A stretch of DNA of 10,193 nucleotides, taken from positions 1-10,193 of the forward strand of contig CAKSVR010000068.1 in NCBI GenBank assembly GCA_934504345.1, in the 5' to 3' direction. Source of the DNA: an uncultured Agathobaculum sp. GTDB lineage: Bacteria > Bacillota > Clostridia > Oscillospirales > Butyricicoccaceae. Within the stretch, counting starts at the first letter, position 1. Each line of letters starts with the position of its first letter. Below are positions 5,237 through 9,947 of the stretch, one piece after another. Below the pieces are notes generated by a model. That model was not told the origin of the DNA. It did not search any database and saw only the letters and a list, made by a program, of their open reading frames with translations. The position numbers and the translations under genes are program-made.

Positions 5237-6858
5237 CAATCAAAAATCCAGCTCTGCTCCTGCTCCTCGCCGCAATACTTGCGAAGGGTTTCACGAACAG
5301 CGTGCGGGCCGCGGTACAGCTCGTTGAACACACGGACAACGGTTTCGCCTACGCCGATCTCGAACAGGTTTACGCCGAAGTAGTAACGGTTCGCCAGCAG
5401 CGGATACAGCTGGAGCTCAGGAGCCTCCTCGCCCAGCTTCGGATTGCCCATCAGCGAACGAACGTTCTCGATATTCGGGTCAGCGCTCAGCGTAAATGCC
5501 TCGCCCTCATCGTTCACGCCGACAAGGTAGCGCAGCCAGCCGGCCAGCACCAGCGGGATGTAGACCAGCTTGGTGGCGCGGTGTGCGGGCAGCATGGAGT
5601 TATAGTAAGCGTACAGCGTGGTGCCGAAGCGCGGCGCGATCTTACGCGAGGTATCGGTAGCAGTACGCTGCGGAGAATCCTGCAGGAACGGGTTCGGATA
5701 ACGCTCGCCCAGCACCTCGTGCAGGAACTCCTCCGGATCGATAACGCCCGGGTCAGCTACCATCGGCATAGCCTCCTGCTCGCTCATGCGGGTGATGAGG
5801 TTGACCAGCTCGGTGTCCTTCATCTCGGCGCTTACCTGCGTGTAGCCCAGCAGGCAGCCGAATACGCCGAGCGCGGTGTCCATCGGGTTCATGCAGGTGC
5901 TGACCTTCATCATCGCGGATTTCTCTACGATGTCGCGGCGGGTGATGATAACACCGCACTGCTCGAGCGCCGGATGGCCGTTCGGGAATGCGTTCTCGAT
6001 GAGCAGATAGTGCGGGCTCTCGGTGTTGACATACTGCGCTGCAAATGTGCCCTTTGCGGTAACGAACGGCTTTGCGTTCTCCAGACCGTCCGCAGCCAGC
6101 TTGTCCGCGATGCGGTTATCCGGATGCGGCGTGATCTTGTCGATCATGGACAGCGGATAGGTGTTCTTCTTGAGCAGGTAATAATACTCGTCCTCGGTAA
6201 TGAAGCCGTTTCTCTGCCATGCGCGTGCCATGTGACGGACAGCGCGCTCCAGACGAGTGCCGTTATCCGAGCAGTTATCCAGCGAAACGAGCGCCAGCGG
6301 CGACAGGCCGGCACGGCAGCGGGTCAGGCACAGCGCAGCCAGCTTGCCGAAGAACGACTTGCAGCCCTCCGGGCCGTTCTCGCGGTCGTGCTTGTAATCC
6401 GGCAGGAACTCACGGGTGTCGTCCTGAATGACGTAGCCCTTTTCGGTCAGGGTGAAGCTGATCATCTGGAGGGACGGCGCGAGGAAGATCTCGTTCAGGC
6501 GCAGCATATCCTCGCTCAGCTTGAGGCTTTCGGTGACGGAAGCAACGACTTCCTTGTTGATCGTGCCGTTGGAATACAGCGTTACGACCAGCGACAGATG
6601 ATCGCAGGCGCGGTAGCAGTGGTCGATGAGCTCCTCATCGTAGCCATCGCAGCAGATGATGCCGGTGTCAGCCAGGCCCGCCGTCAGCAGGCGCTGGGCC
6701 AGCACCGCCGGGAACGCACGGAACAGGTTGCCTGCGCCGAAATGCAGCCACGTCGGCGCCTTGCGCGTGTTCTCGCGTACCGCATCGATGTCGTACTGCG
6801 GAAGACGATAACCCTTCCACGAGGCATTATGTTTAATACTCTCTTTGTTTAATTTCAT
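5236..6858 (-). CDS. mannitol dehydrogenase family protein (fructuronate/tagaturonate reductase-like)
   Basis: A 540-residue NAD(P)-dependent polyol/uronate oxidoreductase of the long-chain mannitol dehydrogenase family. Members reduce D-fructuronate or D-tagaturonate in hexuronate breakdown, or oxidise mannitol. The N-terminal Rossmann domain shows HFGAGNLFRAF (39-49). SLDNCSDNG (192-200) is the family's DN motif. The catalytic helix KVSTCMNPMDTAL (318-330) holds Lys318 and Asn324. Where I would expect a His (NPLHTAL-type in related proteins, from memory) there is Asp327, so substrate or activity may differ. The ATG at 6858 is preferred: GGGAG lies 10 nt upstream, and the protein then starts MKLNKESI. 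No uxa/uxu partner gene adjoins, so the substrate is open. A candidate promoter, and a half-match to a CcpA cre site at 6928-6943, suggest catabolite control. A palindrome GAACGG/CCGTTC lies in the leader (6881-6898). Confidence 0.88.
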   Translation of the reverse strand: MKLNKESIKHNASWKGYRLPQYDIDAVRENTRKAPTWLHFGAGNLFRAFPAVLAQRLLTAGLADTGIICCDGYDEELIDHCYRACDHLSLVVTLYSNGTINKEVVASVTESLKLSEDMLRLNEIFLAPSLQMISFTLTEKGYVIQDDTREFLPDYKHDRENGPEGCKSFFGKLAALCLTRCRAGLSPLALVSLDNCSDNGTRLERAVRHMARAWQRNGFITEDEYYYLLKKNTYPLSMIDKITPHPDNRIADKLAADGLENAKPFVTAKGTFAAQYVNTESPHYLLIENAFPNGHPALEQCGVIITRRDIVEKSAMMKVSTCMNPMDTALGVFGCLLGYTQVSAEMKDTELVNLITRMSEQEAMPMVADPGVIDPEEFLHEVLGERYPNPFLQDSPQRTATDTSRKIAPRFGTTLYAYYNSMLPAHRATKLVYIPLVLAGWLRYLVGVNDEGEAFTLSADPNIENVRSLMGNPKLGEEAPELQLYPLLANRYYFGVNLFEIGVGETVVRVFNELYRGPHAVRETLRKYCGEEQEQSWIFD

Positions 6859-6915
6859 AAAGAGGTCACTCCCTTTCAGCGAACGGACGGAACCGTTCTT
6901 CTCCAATCAATATAT

Positions 6916-6943
6916 AGTATAACAAAAAAACCGGCGTTTGCAT
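6916..6943 (-). promoter_or_regulatory. weak candidate promoter and possible cre half-site of the dehydrogenase gene
   Basis: On the minus strand there is a clear -10 TATACT (6921-6916), but only a poor -35 (TATGCA, 17 nt upstream). ATGCAAACG (6943-6935), overlapping the -35 region, matches the first half of the CcpA cre consensus while the second half is poor. The start near 6909 gives a ~50-nt leader. Confidence 0.4.
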
Positions 6944-7000
6944 AGGGAAAATCAGAAATCTTCACAAAAAGCTGAAAGCGGGTGTCCGGTGTGCCCGGAT

Positions 7001-7027
7001 AAAACAAAAACCGCCGGAAAAGGCGGT
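7001..7027 (-). terminator. intrinsic terminator of the cassette 2 antisense RNA
   Basis: On the minus strand, ACCGCC-TTTTCC-GGCGGT (7027-7010) is followed by TTTTTGTTTT. It has the same stem, loop and tail as the cassette 1 terminator. It abuts the -35 box of the toxin promoter on the opposite strand. Confidence 0.75.
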
Positions 7028-7030
7028 TCA

Positions 7031-7060
7031 TTGACTTTGCTCTGCGCGATATGCTATAAT
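7031..7060 (+). promoter_or_regulatory. toxin promoter of cassette 2
   Basis: TTGACT (7031-7036), 18-nt spacer, TATAAT (7055-7060), with an extended -10 TGC just before it. The predicted start is near 7067, where GGACGTTGTTAC begins. The leader is ~70 nt. Confidence 0.75.
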
Positions 7061-7136
7061 AATCGCGGACGTTGTTACATATAGGTGGTCAGGCCCACTT
7101 ACCCCGGCGAAATTCGCACGGAGGGAGGTGGTGCTG

Positions 7137-7211
7137 ATGTGGAAAAAGGCGTTTCAGCTTTTTGTTTGGACAGTGATCTTGCTGTTCATTTTATCCACAA
7201 AAGCGTGCTGA
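7137..7211 (+). CDS. 24-residue hydrophobic peptide, probable type I toxin (cassette 2)
   Basis: This tiny gene was found by eye. ATG at 7137 has GGGAGG 8 nt upstream, and a TGA at 7209-7211 ends 24 codons. The peptide begins MWKKAFQLFVW, continues with a strongly hydrophobic segment (TVILLFILS, 12-20) and ends TKAC. It would form one short membrane helix with a basic N-terminal edge, the general design of type I toxins. It is a paralogue of the peptide at 7486-7560: both have the K-K-A-F-Q-L core at residues 3-8, a hydrophobic middle and a K-A near the end. It does not match Hol_Tox, Fst or Ldr as I know them, so I give no family name. Toxin function is inferred from the promoter pair, strong SD and antisense layout. 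A leaderless regulatory peptide or small membrane protein remains possible. Confidence 0.72.
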   Translation: MWKKAFQLFVWTVILLFILSTKAC

Positions 7212-7246
7212 CCACTCGGCGGCAACCAAGTGGTCAGCTGATTTTT
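7207..7246 (+). terminator. intrinsic terminator at the cassette 2 toxin stop
   Basis: GCTGACCACT (7207-7216) pairs perfectly with AGTGGTCAGC (7229-7238) and is followed by TGATTTTT. The stem includes the toxin stop codon. TGGTCAG also occurs in the mRNA leader (7085-7092), so the leader could compete for the left arm of this stem. Confidence 0.65.
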
Positions 7247-7297
7247 AATTAGCTAACTGTAAGGGCCTGACTGCCGTAACAGCGTCCCTTTAACTTT

Positions 7298-7325
7298 ATT
7301 ATAGCATATCCCCCGGCTTTGTCAA
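7298..7325 (-). promoter_or_regulatory. antisense-RNA promoter of cassette 2
   Basis: On the minus strand, TTGACA (7325-7320), 16-nt spacer, TATAAT (7303-7298), with an extended -10 TGC. It carries the CTGTCGCTTGACAAA signature shared with cassettes 1 and 3. The predicted start is near 7291. Confidence 0.78.
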
Positions 7326-7347
7326 GCGACAGGCCGAGGGATATTTT
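7310..7347 (+). terminator. hairpin over the cassette 2 antisense -35 box, possible distal toxin terminator
   Basis: CCCCCGGCT (7310-7318) pairs with GGCCGAGGG (7332-7340), with one mismatch and one G-T pair. The antisense -35 box lies in the loop. ATATTTT follows in the toxin direction. It corresponds to the palindrome at 4628-4669 of cassette 1 and to 7661-7700 of cassette 3. Confidence 0.45.
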
Positions 7348-7353
7348 CCACCC

Positions 7354-7372
7354 AAACCGCCGGAAAAGGCGG
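7354..7372 (-). terminator. weak terminator hairpin of the cassette 3 antisense RNA
   Basis: On the minus strand, CCGCC-TTTTCC-GGCGG (7372-7357) is followed only by TTTGGG. The stem is conserved with cassettes 1 and 2 but the T-run is shortened, so the antisense RNA of cassette 3 may read on into the end of cassette 2. Confidence 0.5.
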
Positions 7373-7376
7373 CTCA

Positions 7377-7406
7377 TTGACTTTATTTGACGGTATATGC
7401 TATAAT
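7377..7406 (+). promoter_or_regulatory. toxin promoter of cassette 3
   Basis: TTGACT (7377-7382), 18-nt spacer, TATAAT (7401-7406), extended -10 TGC. The spacing and boxes are the same as in cassette 2. The predicted start is near 7413. Confidence 0.75.
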
Positions 7407-7485
7407 CATTGCGGACACTGTTACATAAGGCGGTCAGACCCTCTTTTCCTTTCCCGCAGTCCGCGGCAGGAAGGAGGTGGCGCAA

Positions 7486-7560
7486 GTGCAGAAGAAAGCA
7501 TTTCAGCTTTTGGTATGTGCGGCAGTTTTGCTGTACATTTTCTGTATAAAAGCGCGATGA
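7486..7560 (+). CDS. 24-residue hydrophobic peptide, probable type I toxin (cassette 3)
   Basis: GTG at 7486, with AAGGAGG ending 8 nt upstream, opens a 24-codon frame ending at TGA 7558-7560. The peptide begins MQKKAFQLLVC, continues with a hydrophobic stretch (AAVLLYIFCI, 12-21) and ends KAR. It has the same length, the same KKAFQL core and the same SD spacing as the cassette 2 peptide, while the membrane segment is largely rewritten with conservative hydrophobic changes. Preservation of frame, length and hydrophobicity despite base changes is good evidence that both are translated. The GTG start and basic C-terminus differ from the sister copy. I do not recognise a named family. The toxin role is inferred from the cassette layout. 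Confidence 0.7.
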   Translation: MQKKAFQLLVCAAVLLYIFCIKAR

Positions 7561-7589
7561 CCGCTCGGCTGGTACCCGAAACGGTCATC
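7556..7589. terminator. hairpin at the cassette 3 toxin stop
   Basis: GATGACCG (7556-7563) pairs with CGGTCATC (7582-7589), with an inner TCGG/CCGA stem in the loop. The stop codon lies in the left arm. The toxin-direction tail is AAAATTT, which is poor; the opposite direction has CTTTTAT. This makes the antisense direction the likelier place for termination. Confidence 0.5.
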
Positions 7590-7648
7590 AAAATTTAACT
7601 GATGAAAGTACAAGGGCCTGACTGCTGTAACAGTGTCCCTTTGTCTTT

Positions 7649-7676
7649 ATTATAGCATATCCCCCGGCTTTGTCAA
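7649..7676 (-). promoter_or_regulatory. antisense-RNA promoter of cassette 3
   Basis: On the minus strand, TTGACA (7676-7671), 16-nt spacer, TATAAT (7654-7649). It is essentially identical to the cassette 2 antisense promoter. The predicted start is near 7642. Confidence 0.78.
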
Positions 7677-7700
7677 GCGACAGGCCGAGGGACTGTTTTA
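7661..7700 (+). terminator. hairpin over the cassette 3 antisense -35 box, possible distal toxin terminator
   Basis: CCCCCGGCT (7661-7669) pairs with GGCCGAGGG (7683-7691), with one mismatch and one G-T pair, followed by ACTGTTTT. It has the same design as 7310-7347. It also separates the cassette from the convergent folT gene. Confidence 0.45.
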
Positions 7701-7722
7701 TCTTACGGAGCATTCTCCATTT

Positions 7723-8307
7723 TCAATTCTCGATTTCCGTCGCCGCTTTGCCATTCGGCAGCGCACCATAGATGCGGTTTACCAGCTTCATGCCGAAATA
7801 CACCAGCACGATCTCGAGCGGCAGCAGGATGAGGTTTTTCGGCACGCGGGTGACGAGCAGCACGCTCATGGCCTTGCCGCCGGTGACAGTCAGCCACAGC
7901 GTATTCAGGCAGATATTGCAGAACAGGTTGATGCAGGTCTTGGCACCGATGGCACGCCATACCGTCACCTTGCGCGGGTACAGCCACAATCCCCAGATCA
8001 GACCGCCGACGACCGCCGTCAGCGTGTAGCCCGGAAAGTACGCGCCCATGGACAGATTGCCCGCAAAATAGCCGAGCACATCCGTACACACGCCGGCCAT
8101 CATGCCGACCACCGGGCCGAACAGCATACCGATCGATGCATTGCACAGGAAACCGAAGCCGATACGCAGATTGGGCGGCAGCTTGATAGACAGGCCGAGC
8201 AGATCCAGTGTGACGTTGATGGCGATGAGCAGCGCCGTGATCGCCAGACAGCGGGTGGATTTGAGCTCACGCAGCGAGCGCACGAAGATATTCGGAGTTT
8301 TGGACAT
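7723..8307 (-). CDS. folT: folate-specific ECF transporter S component FolT
   Basis: A 194-residue integral membrane protein of about six helices that binds folate and docks on the shared ECF energising module (EcfT and two ATPases, not in this window). FolT signatures are PNLRIGFGF (45-53), GMLFGPVVGMMAGVCTDVLGY (60-80), AYFPGYTLTA (89-98) and RVPKN (154-158). A long reading from GTG at 8319 would start inside the SD. I prefer ATG at 8307, with AGGAGG 11 nt upstream. The gene has its own promoter and a tetrahydrofolate riboswitch in its leader, which independently supports the substrate. The last residues and stop (ATEIEN) are encoded in a purine-rich word resembling dispersed repeats, so the C-terminal tail may be a late addition. 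It converges on the cassette 3 promoters. Confidence 0.94.
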   Translation of the reverse strand: MSKTPNIFVRSLRELKSTRCLAITALLIAINVTLDLLGLSIKLPPNLRIGFGFLCNASIGMLFGPVVGMMAGVCTDVLGYFAGNLSMGAYFPGYTLTAVVGGLIWGLWLYPRKVTVWRAIGAKTCINLFCNICLNTLWLTVTGGKAMSVLLVTRVPKNLILLPLEIVLVYFGMKLVNRIYGALPNGKAATEIEN

Positions 8308-8351
8308 AGAAAAAGACACCTCCTAATCAAATTCATCTGTTGCCACAGCGA

Positions 8352-8368
8352 TTTAGGAAATGCCTAAA
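8352..8368 (-). promoter_or_regulatory. probable expression platform of the folT riboswitch
   Basis: On the minus strand, TTTAGG (8368-8363) pairs with CCTAAA (8357-8352) around CATTT. CCTAA can alternatively pair with TTAGG of the SD region (8326-8322, TTAGGAGG). This is a mutually exclusive choice between freeing and hiding the ribosome site, so control is probably at translation. There is no T-run, which argues against a transcription terminator. Confidence 0.5.
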
Positions 8369-8373
8369 CAGTT

Positions 8374-8479
8374 GCAGCAGCGGGATGCGACCACAATACC
8401 GCAGGGGAACTTCTTCCCTTTCGTCCGCCGAACAACTCCCCGTTTCAGCGGCACTTAACGCATTGTGCTCTACTCTGCT
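8374..8479 (-). promoter_or_regulatory. tetrahydrofolate (THF) riboswitch of folT
   Basis: Read on the minus strand, the aptamer has the class landmarks: 5' AGCAGAGTAG (8479-8470), the conserved GCGTTAAGTG (8461-8452), CACAAT/ATTGTG pairing (8467-8462 with 8397-8392), a GC-rich arm with GAAAGGG/CCCC, and the 3' GCATCCCGCTGCTG (8388-8375) closing P1 with GCAG. It sits directly after the transcription start, ~65 nt before folT. THF binding would lower folate uptake when folate is sufficient. Confidence 0.9.
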
Positions 8480-8491
8480 TTTTCTGTTTCC

Positions 8492-8519
8492 ATTGTATCA
8501 CGGTTTCGCGGACTGTCAA
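8492..8519 (-). promoter_or_regulatory. sigma-A promoter of folT
   Basis: On the minus strand, TTGACA (8519-8514), 16-nt spacer, TACAAT (8497-8492). The predicted start, near 8485, is a few bases before the riboswitch aptamer. Confidence 0.78.
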
Positions 8520-8634
8520 TACAGAAAAATCCGGTCAAACCGCCCTGTTTTTTGGGCAGATAGCATTGACCCAGCACCTGTTTTCCGTACTTTTCCGCTG
8601 TGTGAAAATTTCTCAAAAAATTTGTACTTTTTTG

Positions 8635-8663
8635 TTGACAAACGGTATCCCCGCTGCTATAAT
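8635..8663 (+). promoter_or_regulatory. sigma-A promoter of the tRNA-Leu operon
   Basis: TTGACA (8635-8640), 17-nt spacer, TATAAT (8658-8663): a perfect consensus, preceded by an AT-rich stretch (8608-8634) that could act as an UP element. The transcript would start near 8670, ~38 nt before the first tRNA. Confidence 0.85.
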
Positions 8664-8707
8664 ATATCTTGTCGCTGAGAGATAAGCGGTTCGCCGCTAA
8701 GACCAAT

Positions 8708-8792
8708 GCGAGTGTGCTGGAACTGGTAGACAGGCACGTTTGAGGGGCGTGTGTCGAACGACGTACGGGTTCAAGTCCCGTCACTCGCACCA
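8708..8792 (+). tRNA. tRNA-Leu (anticodon GAG)
   Basis: The acceptor stem GCGAGTG/CACTCGC closes the gene, with discriminator A and encoded CCA (8790-8792). The anticodon stem CACGT/GCGTG holds the loop TTGAGGG, giving GAG (Leu, reads CTC/CTT). The long variable arm (GTCGAACGAC) is typical of class II tRNAs. The T-arm is GGGTTCAAGTCCC. Confidence 0.96.
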
Positions 8793-8823
8793 TTTCCTTT
8801 CAGTGCAGAAGTAAATACCACAT

Positions 8824-8909
8824 GCGGATGTGGCGGAATGGCAGACGCGCTAGCTTCAGGTGCTAGTGTTCGCAAGGACGTGGGGGTTCAAGTCCCCCCA
8901 TCCGCACCA
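8824..8909 (+). tRNA. tRNA-Leu (anticodon CAG)
   Basis: Acceptor GCGGATG/CATCCGC, encoded CCA at 8907-8909. The anticodon stem CTAGC/GCTAG holds the loop TTCAGGT, giving CAG (Leu, reads CTG). A class II long variable arm (GTTCGCAAGGAC) is present. It follows the GAG tRNA after 31 nt and shares its promoter and terminator. Confidence 0.97.
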
Positions 8910-8915
8910 AGAATT

Positions 8916-8946
8916 GTGCTGAAATCGTTGAATTTCAGCACTTTTT
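8916..8946 (+). terminator. intrinsic terminator of the tRNA-Leu operon
   Basis: GTGCTGAAAT (8916-8925) pairs perfectly with ATTTCAGCAC (8932-8941) and is followed by TTTTT. Between it and the DUF1653 promoter I see only a 15-nt palindrome, CCAGTT-TTT-AACTGG (8963-8977). Confidence 0.85.
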
Positions 8947-9054
8947 CTTTGTCTTTGTTGTTCCAGTTTTTAACTGGCGACACTCTGACGACAAAAGGAA
9001 TTTTTTACGACAATGTTCCCTGCCATCAAACGGCCTTAGAGCAGTTACCTCTCA

Positions 9055-9084
9055 TTGGAAAATTTTCTGCCGATATGCTATAAT
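9055..9084 (+). promoter_or_regulatory. promoter of the DUF1653 gene
   Basis: TTGGAA (9055-9060), 18-nt spacer, TATAAT (9079-9084) with an extended -10 TGC. The start near 9091 gives a very short leader of ~20 nt. Confidence 0.65.
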
Positions 9085-9111
9085 GATTGCAAAAGATTGG
9101 AGAAGATATTG

Positions 9112-9375
9112 ATGGATACAAGAAAAATTCTTGTCGGCGAAAAATACTTACACTTTAAGAACAAGCTGTATCAGGTGCTTGCCATCGCCACGCACACAGA
9201 AACCGGCGAACCGCTGGTGATCTACCAGGCACTCTACGGTGATTTCAAAATTTATGCACGGCCGTACGATATGTTTGCCTCCGAAGTGGATCACGAGAAA
9301 TACCCTGATGTTACGCAGCGTTTCCGCTTTGCTCATGTAGTCTTTGATGGAGATACACCGCAGCCGACCGAATAA
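9112..9375 (+). CDS. DUF1653 domain-containing protein
   Basis: An 87-residue soluble protein that is essentially one DUF1653 domain, a small family of unknown function common in bacteria. Family landmarks are GEKYLHFKNKLYQVLAIATH (9-28), the TGEPLVIYQALYGD block (31-44), the ARPYDMFASEV stretch (49-59) and the closing RFRFAHV (70-76). No signal peptide or membrane segment is seen. I chose ATG at 9112 because GGAG lies 9 nt upstream and a -10 box lies just before it. The frame stays open to 9055, but that upstream part contains the promoter. It is a single-gene unit with its own terminator. Confidence 0.9.
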   Translation: MDTRKILVGEKYLHFKNKLYQVLAIATHTETGEPLVIYQALYGDFKIYARPYDMFASEVDHEKYPDVTQRFRFAHVVFDGDTPQPTE

Positions 9376-9382
9376 AAATAGC

Positions 9383-9411
9383 CCCTCATTATCTAAATTG
9401 AATAATGAGGG
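9383..9411. terminator. bidirectional terminator between DUF1653 gene and AT-rich region
   Basis: CCCTCATTAT (9383-9392) pairs perfectly with ATAATGAGGG (9402-9411). The plus-strand tail is ACTTTACTT (weak); the minus-strand tail is GCTATTTTTATT (good). It therefore probably ends both converging genes. Confidence 0.7.
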
Positions 9412-9503
9412 ACTTTACTTATAATATACTATTTAACCGTGGCGTTATCATCAATAATTCTATACAAAGTAACACATTGCACTGCACTGTATACACTATA
9501 TAA

Positions 9504-9920
9504 TCATATAATCCCACCATTTTTCAAAACAATATTATATTCTCTTTCCGAAACATTACGAATACTTTGCTGCACTTGCATATAATCGTTCGATTTTTTC
9601 TTTCGCTGTTTTTTTCTCGCAATATGATTTCTTCGGATTATTACTTCTGCATATACTTCACACATAGATGGTAATATTCTGAAGAAAGATCTATAAATAT
9701 ATCTAATATAGCTAATTCGCACTCTTTTTGTTTTAATTAAATCTTTCAAAAATTCTTTTGTCCATATACAAAAGCCTAATATTCCAAAAAACGGAACCCT
9801 TGAAAACACACTTAGCATATCCCGTTTTGTTAGTCTACGCTCGATACGCATAATCGTACCTAAGCCACTTCCTACAAGAGCAGCAATTATTACAGCGATT
9901 ATTATGCTACATACATTCAT
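9504..9920 (-). CDS. hypothetical membrane-anchored protein in an AT-rich island
   Basis: A 138-residue protein with an N-terminal hydrophobic helix (SIIIAVIIAALVGSGLGTIM, 5-24). A second, weaker hydrophobic stretch (VPFFGILGFCIW, 42-53) follows, then a strongly basic C-terminal half rich in Arg and Lys (KRVRISYIRYIYR, RRNHIARKKQRKKK). I do not recognise a family. The ATG at 9920 has an SD (AAGGA, 8 nt upstream). Codon use and base composition (AT-rich, many ATA/AGA/TTA codons) are unlike the GC-rich genes at 144-8307, which points to horizontal acquisition. A small membrane protein gene lies 27 nt upstream on the same strand, so the two probably form one unit. Confidence 0.65.
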   Translation of the reverse strand: MNVCSIIIAVIIAALVGSGLGTIMRIERRLTKRDMLSVFSRVPFFGILGFCIWTKEFLKDLIKTKRVRISYIRYIYRSFFRILPSMCEVYAEVIIRRNHIARKKQRKKKSNDYMQVQQSIRNVSEREYNIVLKNGGII

Positions 9921-9947
9921 AATACCCTTCCTTGCCTATATTCACGA

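Larger units (their letters stand above)
7001..7291 (-). ncRNA. predicted antisense RNA to the cassette 2 toxin mRNA
   Basis: It would start near 7291 from the consensus promoter at 7298-7325 and end at the terminator 7001-7027, ~285 nt, covering the whole toxin mRNA in antisense. The hairpin 7207-7238 followed by CTTTT in this direction could give a shorter ~100-nt form. Its 5' end carries GGACGCTGTTAC and GTCAGGCCC, both also found in the toxin mRNA 5' end. The antitoxin role is inferred. Confidence 0.5.
7354..7642 (-). ncRNA. predicted antisense RNA to the cassette 3 toxin mRNA
   Basis: It would start near 7642 from the promoter at 7649-7676. It covers the whole toxin mRNA in antisense and could end at the weak hairpin 7354-7372 or earlier at 7556-7589, which is followed by CTTTT in this direction. 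It starts with GGACACTGTTAC, identical to the toxin mRNA 5' end (7413-7424). Function is inferred from layout. Confidence 0.48.
7010..7691. repeat. tandem duplication: two ~335-bp copies of a toxin/antisense cassette
   Basis: Copy A (about 7010-7341) and copy B (about 7356-7691) have the same order of parts: antisense terminator, toxin promoter, leader, peptide gene, hairpin, antisense promoter. The right ends (about 7262-7340 and 7613-7691) are nearly identical over ~80 bases, while leaders and peptide genes have diverged. This suggests an old duplication with the antisense end more strongly conserved or homogenised. Confidence 0.85.

Noticed and set aside
5302..6852. Very long plus-strand open frame (516 codons) opposite the dehydrogenase gene
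   Set aside because: It is a mirror frame of a GC-rich gene with clear dehydrogenase motifs. Its own product is Arg/Gln/Val-rich with no recognisable domain and no SD.
7067..7287. Inverted cassette ends considered as terminal repeats of a MITE
   Set aside because: The arms coincide with transcript starts and lie inside the promoters, no target duplication is visible, and pairing is kept by compensatory changes. An RNA-structure explanation fits better, although a mobile origin is not excluded.
7010..7691. Tandem repeats considered as a CRISPR array
   Set aside because: There are only two long units with internal genes and promoters, no short regular repeats with unique spacers, and no cas genes nearby.
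7633..8367. Plus-strand open frame of 244 codons opposite folT
   Set aside because: It is antisense to a well-supported FolT and reads through the cassette 3 antisense promoter. The product is His/Gln/Asp-rich noise.
8340..8678. Plus-strand open frame of 112 codons in the folT leader region
   Set aside because: It lies across the THF riboswitch, the folT promoter and the tRNA promoter, without an SD or family.
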